Notes: generated by a model not told the origin, from the letters alone. A stretch of 42,847 bases of DNA from Bacteroidota bacterium (GCA_003175935.1 PSRI01000131.1:1-42847); one strand, 5' to 3'. Positions 7,999 to 17,800 are shown, counted from the stretch's first letter. Made by a program: numbers and translations.

Positions 7999-10779
7999 AT
8001 GAGACGACTTCCAGCCGCAATATCCCTTTTATTCCTAATCCTGGCTTCAACTTCTATTCAGGCCCAGGATGCTTCCATTAAGGGAATTGTAAGTGATACT
8101 GCAAATGCGAAAAAGCTCGAAAATGCCGTTGTTTCCCTCCTCAGAAGATCAGACTCAGTACTTGTAAAATTTGCCCGCACTAATAAATCTGGAGAATTTA
8201 ATATGACCAAATTGCCAGCAGGCGATTTTGTGTTGCTTATTTCCTATCCGTCATTTGCAGATTTTGTAGATCCAATAGAATTAAAATCAAATTCAAACGA
8301 AGACATTGGTGCTGTCAATCTCACACTGAAGGCCGTTTTGATGAAAGAAATTGTTATCAAGCAAAACGCTACCATTAGAATGCGGGGTGATACAGTGGAA
8401 TACAGCGCAGACAGTTTCAACGTGAAACCTGGCGCTACTGTAGAAGATTTGCTGAAGAAAATGCCGGGAATTCAGGTTGATAAAGATGGGAAAATTACTG
8501 CGCAGGGTACAAACGTTGAAAAAGTGCTGGTTGATGGAGAAGAATTCTTCGGTGATGATCCAACCATCGCAACCAGAAATCTCCAGGCTGACGCCATTGA
8601 TAAGGTCCAGGTATTTGATAAAAAAAGTGACCAGGCAGCTTTTACTGGCATTGACGACGGGCAATCCAAACGAACGATTAACCTCAAGTTAAAAGAAGAC
8701 AAGAAGAAAGGTTATTTCGGAAAACTTGATGCGGGAGCAGGATTTGACGATAAATGGAATACCAGCGCCATGTTTAACAGGTTTCGGGCGAAAAAGAAAT
8801 TTTCCGTTTATGGAATTGCCAGTAGCACGGGTAAGACCGGATTGAACTGGGATGAAAAAAACACCTACGGAGGTGGCGGGGATAATATGGAGTATAATGA
8901 TGACTTCGGCGGCTTCATGTTCTTTGGTGGTGGCGATGAATTTAATAATTCAAACTATTATGGGGAAGGTATTCCTAAAAGCTGGGCCGCGGGTATGAAC
9001 TATTCTAATAAGTATGACGACGACAAACAAAATATTAATGGCAGTTACCGATTCAACAAACTTCATACAGAAGGCGTAGGTAACACTATTTCGCAATCAC
9101 TTTCTCCAGACACGGTGTTTTATAATACTGAAGGAAGGAGATCTCTCAACAGCAGATTCCGTCATTCAATTAATGCAACCTACGACTGGATGATCGACAG
9201 CGCTACATCGCTCAAAATAACTGCTAGTGGCTATGTAGGCAAGCAGTCAACATTATCAGATTTCCACAACGAATCGCTGAATGAATTTGGAGATACGGTT
9301 TTGAAGAGTATTCGACGCACCAATACAGATGGCGACAATAGCAATTTAAAAACGACAGCGCTCCTAAAGCATAAGTTCAAGAAAATCGGGAGAACCGTAT
9401 CAGTCACCCTTGAACAGCAATTAAATAATACTAACTCAGAAGGCTACCTGTACGCTCTCGTATCAACTATTTCCAAGACCGGTCGGGATGATAGTCTTAC
9501 AAACCAGCTTAAACAAAATGATCAACATATAAATACCTTAAACGGAAAAATTGTGTATACGGAACCTTTGGCGAAAAAGGTGTTTATGGAATTGAACTAT
9601 GCTTTACGAAGTAATAAGAATGATGCGGAGCGGCTATCCTATGATCAGTCATCATCCGGAAAGTATGATGAATTAAATCCGTTGTTCAGCAATCATTATA
9701 AATTTGATGTGCTTACCAATACTACAGGTGCTTCTTTTAAATATAATGGCAAGAAAGTAACTGCAAGTGCGGGCTCTGACGTAGCTTTCCAACGCTTCAA
9801 TCAGGAAGATATCATCAATAGTGTAAGTACTGAAAGAAAATATACCAATTTCTATCCCAGGGTAAATTTTGCCTATAAATTCAGCAGCAATGGAAGATTT
9901 AATATATCATACAATGGTAATACACGGCAACCTTCCATTCAGCAAATTCAACCGGTTGCTGACAATACAAACCCACTCGCAATTACAGTTGGTAATCCAA
10001 ACCTGAAGCAGGAGTTCCGCCACAGTTTCAATTTCAATCTCAATTCGTATAAAGTTTTAAGTGAGCGTGGATTTTATGTATATGGAAATATGTCGACAAC
10101 GACAGATGCCATTGTACAGGCCAACAGAATTGATACCAGTGGCAAAATGATTTACCAGTACATTAATACTAATGGAAATTATAACGCTTATTCAGGAGGT
10201 GGTTATGGAATGAAATTGAAAAAACTGGACCTGCGTGTTAATATGGGATTTGGATTTAATGGTTCGAAATATACTACGATGGTAAATGGGGAGAATAATG
10301 TTACTACTAACTATGTACCTGAAATCAACCTGAACTTTGGCAAATTCAAAGAGAAGAAATATGAGATCTGGTACAATGGAAGTTTTGGATATAATTTTTC
10401 AAAATCATCAATCAGGCCGGATTTGAAAACAACGTACTGGACAATGAATCACAATTTGTATTTCAATCTCCAGTTGCCTCACAAATTGGAAGTGAATTCA
10501 AATATTGAATATAACTATAGGCAAAAGACTGAAGTATTTGATCAAAACAATAATGTTTTCCTTTGGAATGCCTATATCGGAAGGAAATTTCTTAAGAATG
10601 ATAAGGGCCTGATTAAAATTTCTGCCTACGACATATTGAATCAGAATAAAGGATACAACAGAGTTGTAAATACCAACGTGCTCAGGGAAGATACTTACCA
10701 GGTTCTAACACGGTATTTCCTTTTGAGTATTGTTTGGAATTTCTCACACAATCCAGCGGGGGGAACTGCAACTCCTTAA
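7999..10779 (+). CDS. Outer membrane beta-barrel protein with carboxypeptidase-regulatory-like and plug domains (TonB-dependent receptor-like)
   Basis: A 926-residue outer membrane protein. A signal peptide (about 1-22, ending in SIQAQ) is followed by a carboxypeptidase-regulatory-like beta-sandwich (DASIKGIVSDTANAKKLENA to about residue 110). A plug-like domain comes next (VEDLLKKMPGIQVDKDGKI, then GTNVEKVLVDGEEFFGDD), and then a long barrel rich in alternating Tyr/Asn strands to the end. This matches the outer membrane protein beta-barrel family common in Bacteroidota. It is shaped like a SusC/TonB receptor but has no SusD partner, and I do not see a clear TonB box. A TTG/TATAAATC pair 19 bp apart at 7945-7974 is a weak promoter candidate. 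A GLPGLI-family gene follows 10 bp after the stop, so the two are almost certainly co-transcribed. The cargo is unknown. Confidence 0.9.
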   Translation: MRRLPAAISLLFLILASTSIQAQDASIKGIVSDTANAKKLENAVVSLLRRSDSVLVKFARTNKSGEFNMTKLPAGDFVLLISYPSFADFVDPIELKSNSNEDIGAVNLTLKAVLMKEIVIKQNATIRMRGDTVEYSADSFNVKPGATVEDLLKKMPGIQVDKDGKITAQGTNVEKVLVDGEEFFGDDPTIATRNLQADAIDKVQVFDKKSDQAAFTGIDDGQSKRTINLKLKEDKKKGYFGKLDAGAGFDDKWNTSAMFNRFRAKKKFSVYGIASSTGKTGLNWDEKNTYGGGGDNMEYNDDFGGFMFFGGGDEFNNSNYYGEGIPKSWAAGMNYSNKYDDDKQNINGSYRFNKLHTEGVGNTISQSLSPDTVFYNTEGRRSLNSRFRHSINATYDWMIDSATSLKITASGYVGKQSTLSDFHNESLNEFGDTVLKSIRRTNTDGDNSNLKTTALLKHKFKKIGRTVSVTLEQQLNNTNSEGYLYALVSTISKTGRDDSLTNQLKQNDQHINTLNGKIVYTEPLAKKVFMELNYALRSNKNDAERLSYDQSSSGKYDELNPLFSNHYKFDVLTNTTGASFKYNGKKVTASAGSDVAFQRFNQEDIINSVSTERKYTNFYPRVNFAYKFSSNGRFNISYNGNTRQPSIQQIQPVADNTNPLAITVGNPNLKQEFRHSFNFNLNSYKVLSERGFYVYGNMSTTTDAIVQANRIDTSGKMIYQYINTNGNYNAYSGGGYGMKLKKLDLRVNMGFGFNGSKYTTMVNGENNVTTNYVPEINLNFGKFKEKKYEIWYNGSFGYNFSKSSIRPDLKTTYWTMNHNLYFNLQLPHKLEVNSNIEYNYRQKTEVFDQNNNVFLWNAYIGRKFLKNDKGLIKISAYDILNQNKGYNRVVNTNVLREDTYQVLTRYFLLSIVWNFSHNPAGGTATP

Positions 10780-10789
10780 ATTTAAAATT

Positions 10790-11551
10790 ATGAAATCGAT
10801 ACACCTCACCATAATTGTTTGCGCTATTGCATTAACTTCTGGGCAGGCACAGCAAACTTTCATAGCAAAAGGAAAAATAGAATATGAAAAAGTATTGAGC
10901 CTACATAGATCTTTTGAATCCATGATTGATGATGACAATGATCGCAGTTGGATCGAAACACTCAAAAAGAATTTTCCCGCTACTATCACTACTTATTTCA
11001 ATTTGTATTTCGAGGATGGCAAAACACTTTATAAACCCGGAAGAGAAGTTCAGACAGCCACACCAATTCCAGACTGGCTACTGGGCCCTGCCAGTGACAA
11101 TGTGATTTACACAGACATTGCTACTGATCAAAATACTGCAATGAAACATGTTTTCGAAAACACGTTTCTTGTGCAGGATAGTGTTCGTAAAATCGATTGG
11201 AGGATAACAATGGATACCCGTACCATTGCGGGCTTTAGTTGTCGTAAAGCTGTAGGCAAAATCATGGATTCAGTTTATGTAATTGCTTTTTATACAGATC
11301 AGATACTTACCAGCGGCGGACCTGAATCTTTTGCGGGTTTACCCGGAATGATTTTAGGTGTTGCCATACCACGGATCAATACAACCTGGTTTGCTACCAA
11401 ACTTGAGCTGGTTCAGGTGAAACCAGAGGATCTTGCACCACCCAAAAAAGGTAAAAAAGTGAACACGAAAGAGCTCCAGGAACAACTTAAGGGCCCCATG
11501 AAAGATTGGGGAAAGTGGGGCCAAAGAAATATCTGGAACATTATGATTTAA
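10790..11551 (+). CDS. GLPGLI family protein
   Basis: A 253-residue exported protein of the Bacteroidota-specific GLPGLI family, named for its central motif. Here it reads SFAGLPGMILGVAIP, after the usual YTDQI-x-x-S-G-P-E-like lead (YTDQILTSGGPESF). The N-terminus is a signal peptide (MKSIHLTIIVCAIALTSGQAQ), so it acts in the periplasm or beyond. The domain around RTIAGFSCRKAVGKIMDSVYVIAFYTDQI is the conserved core, and the basic C-terminus ends in KDWGKWGQRNIWNIMI. The ATG at 10790 is chosen because it opens the signal peptide; the frame is open further upstream inside the barrel gene. It follows the barrel gene by 10 bp, a pairing known in Bacteroidota. The molecular function of the family is not established. 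Confidence 0.9.
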   Translation: MKSIHLTIIVCAIALTSGQAQQTFIAKGKIEYEKVLSLHRSFESMIDDDNDRSWIETLKKNFPATITTYFNLYFEDGKTLYKPGREVQTATPIPDWLLGPASDNVIYTDIATDQNTAMKHVFENTFLVQDSVRKIDWRITMDTRTIAGFSCRKAVGKIMDSVYVIAFYTDQILTSGGPESFAGLPGMILGVAIPRINTTWFATKLELVQVKPEDLAPPKKGKKVNTKELQEQLKGPMKDWGKWGQRNIWNIMI

Positions 11552-11579
11552 TTCATACCCTGCTAATTTTACTGGCAGA

Positions 11580-13436
11580 TTAATGAAGTTCCATCACCAG
11601 CAAATATTTTGGACCAATTGTAAGCGTTGGCTCAAGGTTAAAGATAGTTCCAGTTGCTACGTCTTTTGCTTTGGTAAAATTTCCTATTCGTTCTGAGAAC
11701 CGCGACAGATTAATCGTTGAAGAATTTGTATTTGAATTGAGCACGCACATTACGGTTTCGCTCGCAGTGTAACGGAAATAAACATAGACTCCATTATCAG
11801 GAACATACTGCATTAATTTTCCTTTTTGAATTGCTTCTGAAGATTTTCGAAAATTGGCCAACGTTTTTACATAGTTGAATGCCTGATTTTCAAGATCCGT
11901 TCTTCCGCCTTGTTCGAATTTGTTCACCGGATCTGTTTGCCATCCGCCCGGAAAATCCCTGCGCACTTCTGCATCTGATGGGTTCTTAAAATTCTTCATC
12001 AAAATTTCGGAGCCATAATAGATTTGAGGAATTCCCCTTGTTGTGAGCAGTAGTGCAACGGCCATTTTATATTTTGCAAAATCTTCCCCTACTACAGAAT
12101 AGAATCTGTCCAGATCGTGGTTATCAAGGAAAATACAGTTTCGCATTGGGTTTTTATACAAAAAATCCTGGGAGAGTGTGGTGTAAATCCGTTCCACATT
12201 ATTCACTCCATCCAGCATTGCGAATGTCAGAGGGAAATCAGTAATGCCCTGTAGATTCGATTTATAAGTTGTATTGATATTATTATCGGAGAAATAGGCG
12301 CCCTGTGTTGGATTTGCTACGGATGTTTCACCGAATATGGTGAGTTTGGGAAATTCATTGACAAGTGCAGTATTTATATCATTGAGAAATTTTGGATCGT
12401 TATAAAAATAAGTATCAACACGCCATCCATCGATTCCAAATTCTTCGGTTGCCCAGATAGCATACTGGATTAGAAATTTTGAAACATATGGATTGCGCTG
12501 ATTCAGGTCAGGCAAAAAAGGTGTGAACCAGCCGTCGGTAGTTATTTTTTTATCAATGGAAGAAGCATACGGATCATCAAGGGGCTGATCTCTGTAAGAA
12601 GTATTTGTATAGGATGACCACTGGTTGAGCCAGTCATTCATGGGAAGATCTTTCACAAACCAGTGATCGTTACCCACATGATTATATACTGCGTCCTGAA
12701 TTATTTTCATTCCCTTGGAATGTGCAGTATTCACCAGCTGACTATAAGCCTCATTACCTCCAAATCTTCTATCGATTTGATATTGATCGGTAAATGCGTA
12801 ACCATGATAAGTGCTTCTTGAAGTTCCACCTTCCTGCGTACGTGCCATATCATTTTCAACAACCGGCGTGAGCCACACGGTTGTTATACCAAGATCTTTC
12901 AGGTAATCCAGATGGTTAGTTACACCTAATATATCACCCCCATGACGGTCAAATGGATTATTTCGATCGTGGTCTGTGTCTCTCATACCCTGAATAACGT
13001 CGTTGGATGGATCACCATTTGAAAACCTGTCGGGCATGATCAGGTAAATAAAGTCCGCTGCAGTTACACCCAGCACCCTCGTTTTTCCATCATTTTTGCT
13101 TTTTGCATGTAATTCATAAGGAATTGTGATGGCAATTTGTGGATCTGGATTGTTGATGACAATATTGAATTTTCCTTCTTTAGCAGTTGGACTTATTGTA
13201 AGATCAAGAAAGAGATAATTGGAATTGGTAACCCTGTTAACTTTTTTAAGTGAAACTCCTGGATAAGAAATCTTTACTGTGGAATTTGCCGAGCCAATTT
13301 TATTTCCGTGAATCATGATTTGCAACTCAGGACTCTTCATTCCTACCCACCAGTGTGTGGGATTTACGTTGATATCCTGCGAGCAAATATGGCCTACTGC
13401 TAAAATGTAGCAGAGAAAGATGAATAATTTTTTCAT
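11580..13436 (-). CDS. Secreted GH13 alpha-amylase family enzyme (cyclomaltodextrinase / neopullulanase-like)
   Basis: A 618-residue exported glycoside hydrolase that should cut alpha-1,4 (and possibly alpha-1,6) glucan or cyclodextrin oligosaccharides to maltose or glucose. A signal peptide (MKKLFIFLCYILAVGHICSQ) is followed by a cyclomaltodextrinase N-terminal beta-domain (about 22-115; NPTHWWVGMKSPELQIMIHG). The GH13 barrel has catalytic residues in GWRVDTYF (Asp341), FGETS (Glu370) and DNHDLDRF (Asp441), and a C-terminal beta-domain ends the protein. All three are intact. I chose the ATG at 13436, which opens the signal peptide; the longer frame overlaps the upstream transporter gene. It lies 10 bp after that SLC45/GPH-like transporter and is surely in one operon with it, as in other maltodextrin-use loci. 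It is SusA-like in type, but no SusC/D is nearby. Confidence 0.93.
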   Translation of the reverse strand: MKKLFIFLCYILAVGHICSQDINVNPTHWWVGMKSPELQIMIHGNKIGSANSTVKISYPGVSLKKVNRVTNSNYLFLDLTISPTAKEGKFNIVINNPDPQIAITIPYELHAKSKNDGKTRVLGVTAADFIYLIMPDRFSNGDPSNDVIQGMRDTDHDRNNPFDRHGGDILGVTNHLDYLKDLGITTVWLTPVVENDMARTQEGGTSRSTYHGYAFTDQYQIDRRFGGNEAYSQLVNTAHSKGMKIIQDAVYNHVGNDHWFVKDLPMNDWLNQWSSYTNTSYRDQPLDDPYASSIDKKITTDGWFTPFLPDLNQRNPYVSKFLIQYAIWATEEFGIDGWRVDTYFYNDPKFLNDINTALVNEFPKLTIFGETSVANPTQGAYFSDNNINTTYKSNLQGITDFPLTFAMLDGVNNVERIYTTLSQDFLYKNPMRNCIFLDNHDLDRFYSVVGEDFAKYKMAVALLLTTRGIPQIYYGSEILMKNFKNPSDAEVRRDFPGGWQTDPVNKFEQGGRTDLENQAFNYVKTLANFRKSSEAIQKGKLMQYVPDNGVYVYFRYTASETVMCVLNSNTNSSTINLSRFSERIGNFTKAKDVATGTIFNLEPTLTIGPKYLLVMELH

Positions 13437-13446
13437 AGAAGAAAGG

Positions 13447-14853
13447 TTAAGCTGTGACAGTACTAATTTTTTCTTCCTTAATTCTAATTGCACCCGCATC
13501 ATAAACAAACAATACGCTGATTGCGGCGCATATCATAAAAAATCCGGCAAGCACAATAGCGTATACTGGTTCACCGGAATAAATATGTTTTACGATCCAG
13601 CCACCAAACAAACCGTTCACTATTTGCGGAAGCGTAATGAAGAAATTAAAAATTCCCATGTAGATTCCAAGCTTGCCCGCCGGAATGGAACCTGAAAGAA
13701 TTACATAAGGCATAGCGAGAATACTGGCCCAGGCCAATCCTACTCCAATCATTGAAATTTTCAGCATGGCAGGATCCTTAATAAAGAAAATAGAAATCAA
13801 TCCAATGCCGCCCGCAATGAGGGAAATAGCATGTGTGAGTTTTCTGCCAATGGCTTTTGCGATAAAAGGTAAACAAAGTGCATAGAGCATTGCAATGAAA
13901 TTATAAACGCCAAATGCTTCACTCACTTTATTTCCGGCTTCATTGTAAGCAATAGATTTCGTGTAGTCGCCGCTGAGTCCGTATACATGTGTGGCTACAG
14001 CATCGGTTGTAAATACCCACATTGAAAAAAGTGCAAACCAGCTGAAAAACTGAACGAGCCCCAGCTGTTTCATCGTTCGGGGCATTTTTTTAAAATCTTT
14101 TGCGATTTCCGAAATTCCCTGGTGTTCTGATGGTTCAGGTTTGCCATGATATTTTTCGTATTGACCTGGTGGATATTCTTTGCTAAATAAAACTGTAATG
14201 AGAATGGCTGTAACAAAAACAGCGGCTCCAATGTAAAAGGAGTATTTGATGTTATCAGCGACTCCATTTTTACCAGGCTCCATACTAAATCCTCTATCGG
14301 CCAGTACTCCCGGAAGGTAAGAACCGATTACGGCGCCTAGCCCTATTAGAAAGGTTTGTATGCTGAACCCAAGGGTTCGTTGCTGATCCGGCAAATTATC
14401 AGCAACTAATGCACGAAATGGTTCCATTGCAATATTGAATGATGCATCCATGACCATAACCATTCCTGCACCAATCCAAAGAGCGGGAATAAGTCCGGCA
14501 AGGGATCCGGAATTTGGCAAAAACACTAATGCTGCCGAAGACAATAATGCTCCAGTGAGAAAATAAGGTTTTCTTCTGCCCAGCCTGTTCCAGGTTCTGT
14601 CGCTATAATGGCCGATCAGTGGTTGTACAATCATGCCGACCAACGGTGCAACAATCCAGAACATTGGTAGTTGGTCTACGTCGGCGCCGAAGGATCTAAG
14701 GATGCGGCTGGTGTTTCCGTTTTGCAAAGCAAATCCAAATTGTATTCCGAAGAATCCAAAGCTCATGGTAAATATCTGCCAAATGCTGAGTTTGGGTTTA
14801 GGATCTAATTTGGAATCTCCTGAAACCGGTTTGTGCGCTGGTGTCGACGCCAT
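13447..14853 (-). CDS. MFS sugar transporter, SLC45/GPH-like (probable maltose or maltodextrin permease)
   Basis: A 468-residue inner membrane protein with 12 predicted transmembrane segments. The N-terminal IWQIFTMSFGFFGIQFGFAL and the loop GHYSDRTWNRLGRRKPY carry the R-x-G-R-R-x-P/K signature between TM2 and TM3 seen in SLC45-type sugar:proton symporters. The pair RALVADNLPDQQRT is a second family mark. Bacterial members next to GH13 genes are usually annotated as maltose/alpha-glucoside transporters, which fits here because the secreted GH13 enzyme follows 10 bp later. It is therefore likely to import the maltose or glucose released by that enzyme; specificity is inference. A strong terminator (14896-14920) upstream shields it from the glgC transcript, so the pair should have its own promoter in the 90-bp gap. 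Confidence 0.88.
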   Translation of the reverse strand: MASTPAHKPVSGDSKLDPKPKLSIWQIFTMSFGFFGIQFGFALQNGNTSRILRSFGADVDQLPMFWIVAPLVGMIVQPLIGHYSDRTWNRLGRRKPYFLTGALLSSAALVFLPNSGSLAGLIPALWIGAGMVMVMDASFNIAMEPFRALVADNLPDQQRTLGFSIQTFLIGLGAVIGSYLPGVLADRGFSMEPGKNGVADNIKYSFYIGAAVFVTAILITVLFSKEYPPGQYEKYHGKPEPSEHQGISEIAKDFKKMPRTMKQLGLVQFFSWFALFSMWVFTTDAVATHVYGLSGDYTKSIAYNEAGNKVSEAFGVYNFIAMLYALCLPFIAKAIGRKLTHAISLIAGGIGLISIFFIKDPAMLKISMIGVGLAWASILAMPYVILSGSIPAGKLGIYMGIFNFFITLPQIVNGLFGGWIVKHIYSGEPVYAIVLAGFFMICAAISVLFVYDAGAIRIKEEKISTVTA

Positions 14854-14895
14854 ATTTATTTTTTAATTGCTGGATGATTGAATCCTTATAAAAAT

Positions 14896-14920
14896 AAACA
14901 TCCCGCAGAGCAGGATGTTT
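14896..14920 (-). terminator. Intrinsic terminator after glgA-glgC
   Basis: AAACATCC (14896-14903) pairs with GGATGTTT (14913-14920), and a 2-bp GC inner pair is possible in the loop. On the minus strand the stem runs into TATTTTTATA. It ends the glgA-glgC transcript upstream of the transporter gene. Confidence 0.75.
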
Positions 14921-14943
14921 TTCATATTTGGCTTAGTTTAAAA

Positions 14944-16218
14944 TCAGATTACAAAACCATCAGGCAAAATAGATCCTTTCTTTACAACCACAATTCCATC
15001 TTTGACCGTGTAAAGAGGATGATCTGAATCGGGCAGATGTGCTCCCCCATTGATCCTGACATCATTTCCTATTCTGCAATTTTTATCAATGATTGCATTC
15101 CTGATATAACATCTCTCTCCTATTCCAATCTTTGGTAATCCACGGGCCTGTGCATTATTCATCTCTTCAATAGTTTCATAATAATCACAACCCATGATAT
15201 AAGTACTTACAATAGTCGTCCCTGTCCCTATTCTCGTTCTTATACCCATAACTGAATTCTCAACTCTGGATGCATTGATAATACAACCTTCTGCAATTAC
15301 GGTCTTTTCGAGAGTGCTTCCGCTGATTTTCGCTGGTGGAAGCATACGGGCACGCGTATAAACTGCCTTTGAATTGTCAAATAAATTGAAAGGTGGAATA
15401 TCCTGAGTCAATGCGAGATTCGCTTCGAAGAACGAATAAATATTCCCAATGTCAGTCCAGTAACCCTCGTACTGGAAGCTTGAAACTTTATGTTTGTTGA
15501 TAGATGATGGAATAATTTCTTTACCAAAATCAGTTGCATCTTTATTTTCTTCCATCAACAGTTCAAATAACAGCTTTCTGTTGAAAAGGTAAATACCCAT
15601 GGAAGCCAGATAAATTCTTCCGGCTTTTTTCATATCTGCACCGGTATCGCTTACCCATTGAGGTAATACCTCCTTCTTTGGCTTCTCAACAAACGATGTG
15701 ATATAATGTTCCTTGTCGGATTTTAATATTCCGAATTCAGGGGCCTCTCTTTCAGCTACAGGAATGGTAGCTATGGTGATGTCGGCCTTTTTTGAAATAT
15801 GATTCTCGAGCATTTCTGCAAAATCCATCTGATATAACTGGTCGCCAGAAAGAATGAGACAGTAATCAAAATCCTGTTGTTGAAGATGACGGAGTGATTG
15901 GCGAACTGCATCAGCTGTACCCTGGAACCATCCCGGGTTATCCGGAGTTTGTTCAGCCGCTAAAATGTCGACAAAAGCTGAACTAAAAATGCTGAAATGA
16001 TAGGTGTTTTTAATGTGCTTGTTTAAGGATGCAGAATTGAATTGGGTCAATACGTACATCCTGCTGATTTCTGAATTGAGACAATTTGATATAGGGATAT
16101 CAACAAGACGGTACTTCCCTGCAATTGGCACAGCTGGTTTGCTTCTGGTGGCGGTAAGCGGATAAAGCCTGGAGCCGGCACCTCCTCCCAGTATGACAGC
16201 GATCACTCCTTTATGCAT
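14944..16218 (-). CDS. glgC: Glucose-1-phosphate adenylyltransferase (ADP-glucose pyrophosphorylase)
   Basis: Makes ADP-glucose and pyrophosphate from ATP and glucose-1-phosphate, the committed and normally allosterically controlled step of glycogen synthesis, in the cytoplasm. It has 424 residues, the usual bacterial length. The nucleotidyltransferase domain starts with AVILGGGAGSRLYPLT and KPAVPIAGKYRLVDIPISN. It includes GTADAVRQ and the glucose-phosphate site FVEKPK, followed by the family block YEGYWTDIGNIYSFFEANL. From about residue 290 the left-handed beta-helix carries hexapeptide repeats (SVMGIRTRIGTGTTIVSTYIMG, CYIRNAIIDKNCRIG). It is 28 bp downstream of glgA on the same strand and shares its transcript, with a terminator just past the stop. 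Confidence 0.97.
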   Translation of the reverse strand: MHKGVIAVILGGGAGSRLYPLTATRSKPAVPIAGKYRLVDIPISNCLNSEISRMYVLTQFNSASLNKHIKNTYHFSIFSSAFVDILAAEQTPDNPGWFQGTADAVRQSLRHLQQQDFDYCLILSGDQLYQMDFAEMLENHISKKADITIATIPVAEREAPEFGILKSDKEHYITSFVEKPKKEVLPQWVSDTGADMKKAGRIYLASMGIYLFNRKLLFELLMEENKDATDFGKEIIPSSINKHKVSSFQYEGYWTDIGNIYSFFEANLALTQDIPPFNLFDNSKAVYTRARMLPPAKISGSTLEKTVIAEGCIINASRVENSVMGIRTRIGTGTTIVSTYIMGCDYYETIEEMNNAQARGLPKIGIGERCYIRNAIIDKNCRIGNDVRINGGAHLPDSDHPLYTVKDGIVVVKKGSILPDGFVI

Positions 16219-16246
16219 AATCTTAAAAATTTTAGATGGAATAATT

Positions 16247-17662
16247 TTATCGTAGGCTGCGATATACTTCGATGTATTGTTTTACACTGGTTTCCCAGCT
16301 AAAATCCAAATGCATCATTTTGTCACGAATGGACTTTACTTTTTTCTTATCGTTATACAATTCTACGGCTCTCCAAATGCCATGCGTTACATCACCAACC
16401 GAGGCCCAATTATAAACTATACCATAACCTCCATCTTCACCATAATCAATAACCGTGTCTTTCAATCCTCCGGTTCGCCTAACCATTGGAACAGTACCAT
16501 ATCTCATTGAATACATCTGGTTCAGTCCGCATGGTTCAACTCTCGAAGGCATCAACAGGTAATCGGCTCCTGCATACATGAGGTGACTTAAAGATTCGTT
16601 ATATCCAATATAGACATTATAATCGTTCTGCGAAAGTTGTTTCAGCCTTTCAAGTTGTTCTTCTACTTCCGGAAATCCGCTACCCAGTATCAGAAAACAC
16701 ATTTTTCTTCCGATGTAATAATATGCATCGCTAATTACTGTGGGAAGAATATCAGCACCTTTTTCGCCAACAAGTCGGCCTATAAATACAATAAGTGGTT
16801 TTTGAGGATCCAGTCCAAATGTATCGCAAAGGATTTGCTTATTGGTTTTTTTACCTTCATCTGAGGTTACAGATGTAAAATGGTTTTCAATATACTTGTC
16901 TTTAGCAGGATCCCATACGCCCGTATCAATTCCATTTAAAATTCCGACACATTTTCCTTTTTCATATTCAAACAGTGATTCTAATCCATTTGCCGAATGT
17001 TTCAACTCGTCAAGGTAGCTCCAACTAACGGTGGTCACTTTCCAGGCGCATTTAATTCCGGAAGCTAATGGGTTGATCGAATTGTTCCATTCGAGCATTC
17101 CCCATTTCCATGGATCCCATGGTGGCAGGTAATAACTCTTATCCCAACCCAGCCAACCCTGGTATTGTGCATTATGAATGGTGAGTACAGTTGGAATATT
17201 TGCGAGATGTTGGTATTTGTAGCAGTAGCGCAAAATGAAAGGGATAAGTGCAGTGTGGTGATCATGAACGTGGACCACATCAGGTTGATGTCCCCATACA
17301 GAAATCCAGTCTACCACGCAAATTTGAAAAGCAGTAAATCTTTCGGAATCGTCGGCATAACCATAAACTTTATCCCGATCAAGAAGTCCGTAAATGTCTA
17401 CCAGGTAAAGGTCGAACCCGAGTTTATTCGTTTTTTCTTTTATGATGGTATAATCAAACCACCAGTCGCCAAGATTAGTTCGCCCTTTATGAACCACTTC
17501 CCATTCATTTTCCAGCAGGAATTTGGTTCTATACATTGGCATCACCACTTTGGCGATATGTCCAGATTCGTTTTGATATTTGGGAAGGGCGCCAACCACA
17601 TCACCTAATCCACCTGCCTTGGCTACCGGGTAACATTCTGCACTGACGTGAATGATCTCCAT
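16247..17662 (-). CDS. glgA: Glycogen synthase (ADP-glucose type, GT5)
   Basis: Transfers glucose from ADP-glucose to the non-reducing end of an alpha-1,4-glucan, lengthening glycogen in the cytoplasm. It has 471 residues in two Rossmann-like GT-B domains. The N-terminal domain opens with IIHVSAECYPVAKAGGLGDVVGALPK, which holds the K-x-G-G-L ADP-glucose motif. The C-terminal domain begins around PLIVFIGRLVGEKG. The sugar-nucleotide site shows as MPSRVEPCGLNQMYSMRYGT and RTGGLKDTV. The ATG at 17662 gives the normal start. It is the first gene of the glgA-glgC operon and is divergent from the FucP-like transporter with 138 bp between the starts, so shared regulation of import and storage is possible. 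I saw no obvious operator in that gap. Confidence 0.97.
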   Translation of the reverse strand: MEIIHVSAECYPVAKAGGLGDVVGALPKYQNESGHIAKVVMPMYRTKFLLENEWEVVHKGRTNLGDWWFDYTIIKEKTNKLGFDLYLVDIYGLLDRDKVYGYADDSERFTAFQICVVDWISVWGHQPDVVHVHDHHTALIPFILRYCYKYQHLANIPTVLTIHNAQYQGWLGWDKSYYLPPWDPWKWGMLEWNNSINPLASGIKCAWKVTTVSWSYLDELKHSANGLESLFEYEKGKCVGILNGIDTGVWDPAKDKYIENHFTSVTSDEGKKTNKQILCDTFGLDPQKPLIVFIGRLVGEKGADILPTVISDAYYYIGRKMCFLILGSGFPEVEEQLERLKQLSQNDYNVYIGYNESLSHLMYAGADYLLMPSRVEPCGLNQMYSMRYGTVPMVRRTGGLKDTVIDYGEDGGYGIVYNWASVGDVTHGIWRAVELYNDKKKVKSIRDKMMHLDFSWETSVKQYIEVYRSLR

Positions 17663-17800
17663 TTGAAAATCTCCGGGTTAAGTCGTTTCTTTTTCAATTT
17701 AGGAAGGATTTTTCTTTGTTTATATAGAATCCGAAAAAATTTTTATGCTGCGAAAATCTTTTTACTTTCAACTTTCGAAACAAAACCAACGATTCAAAAC

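Noticed and set aside
7999-10779. Labelling the barrel protein SusC
   Set aside because: There is no SusD partner, the layout and length are those of the shorter beta-barrel family, and a GLPGLI gene follows instead.
14896-14920. Hairpin as part of a riboswitch for the transporter gene
   Set aside because: It has a simple stem with a T-run on the minus strand right after glgC. A terminator explains it without any aptamer-like structure.
17165-17608. A 147-codon frame on the plus strand opposite glgA
   Set aside because: It is fully antisense to a well-conserved glycogen synthase, has no domain signature and contains many low-quality residues for a protein. It is a mirror of glgA codon use.
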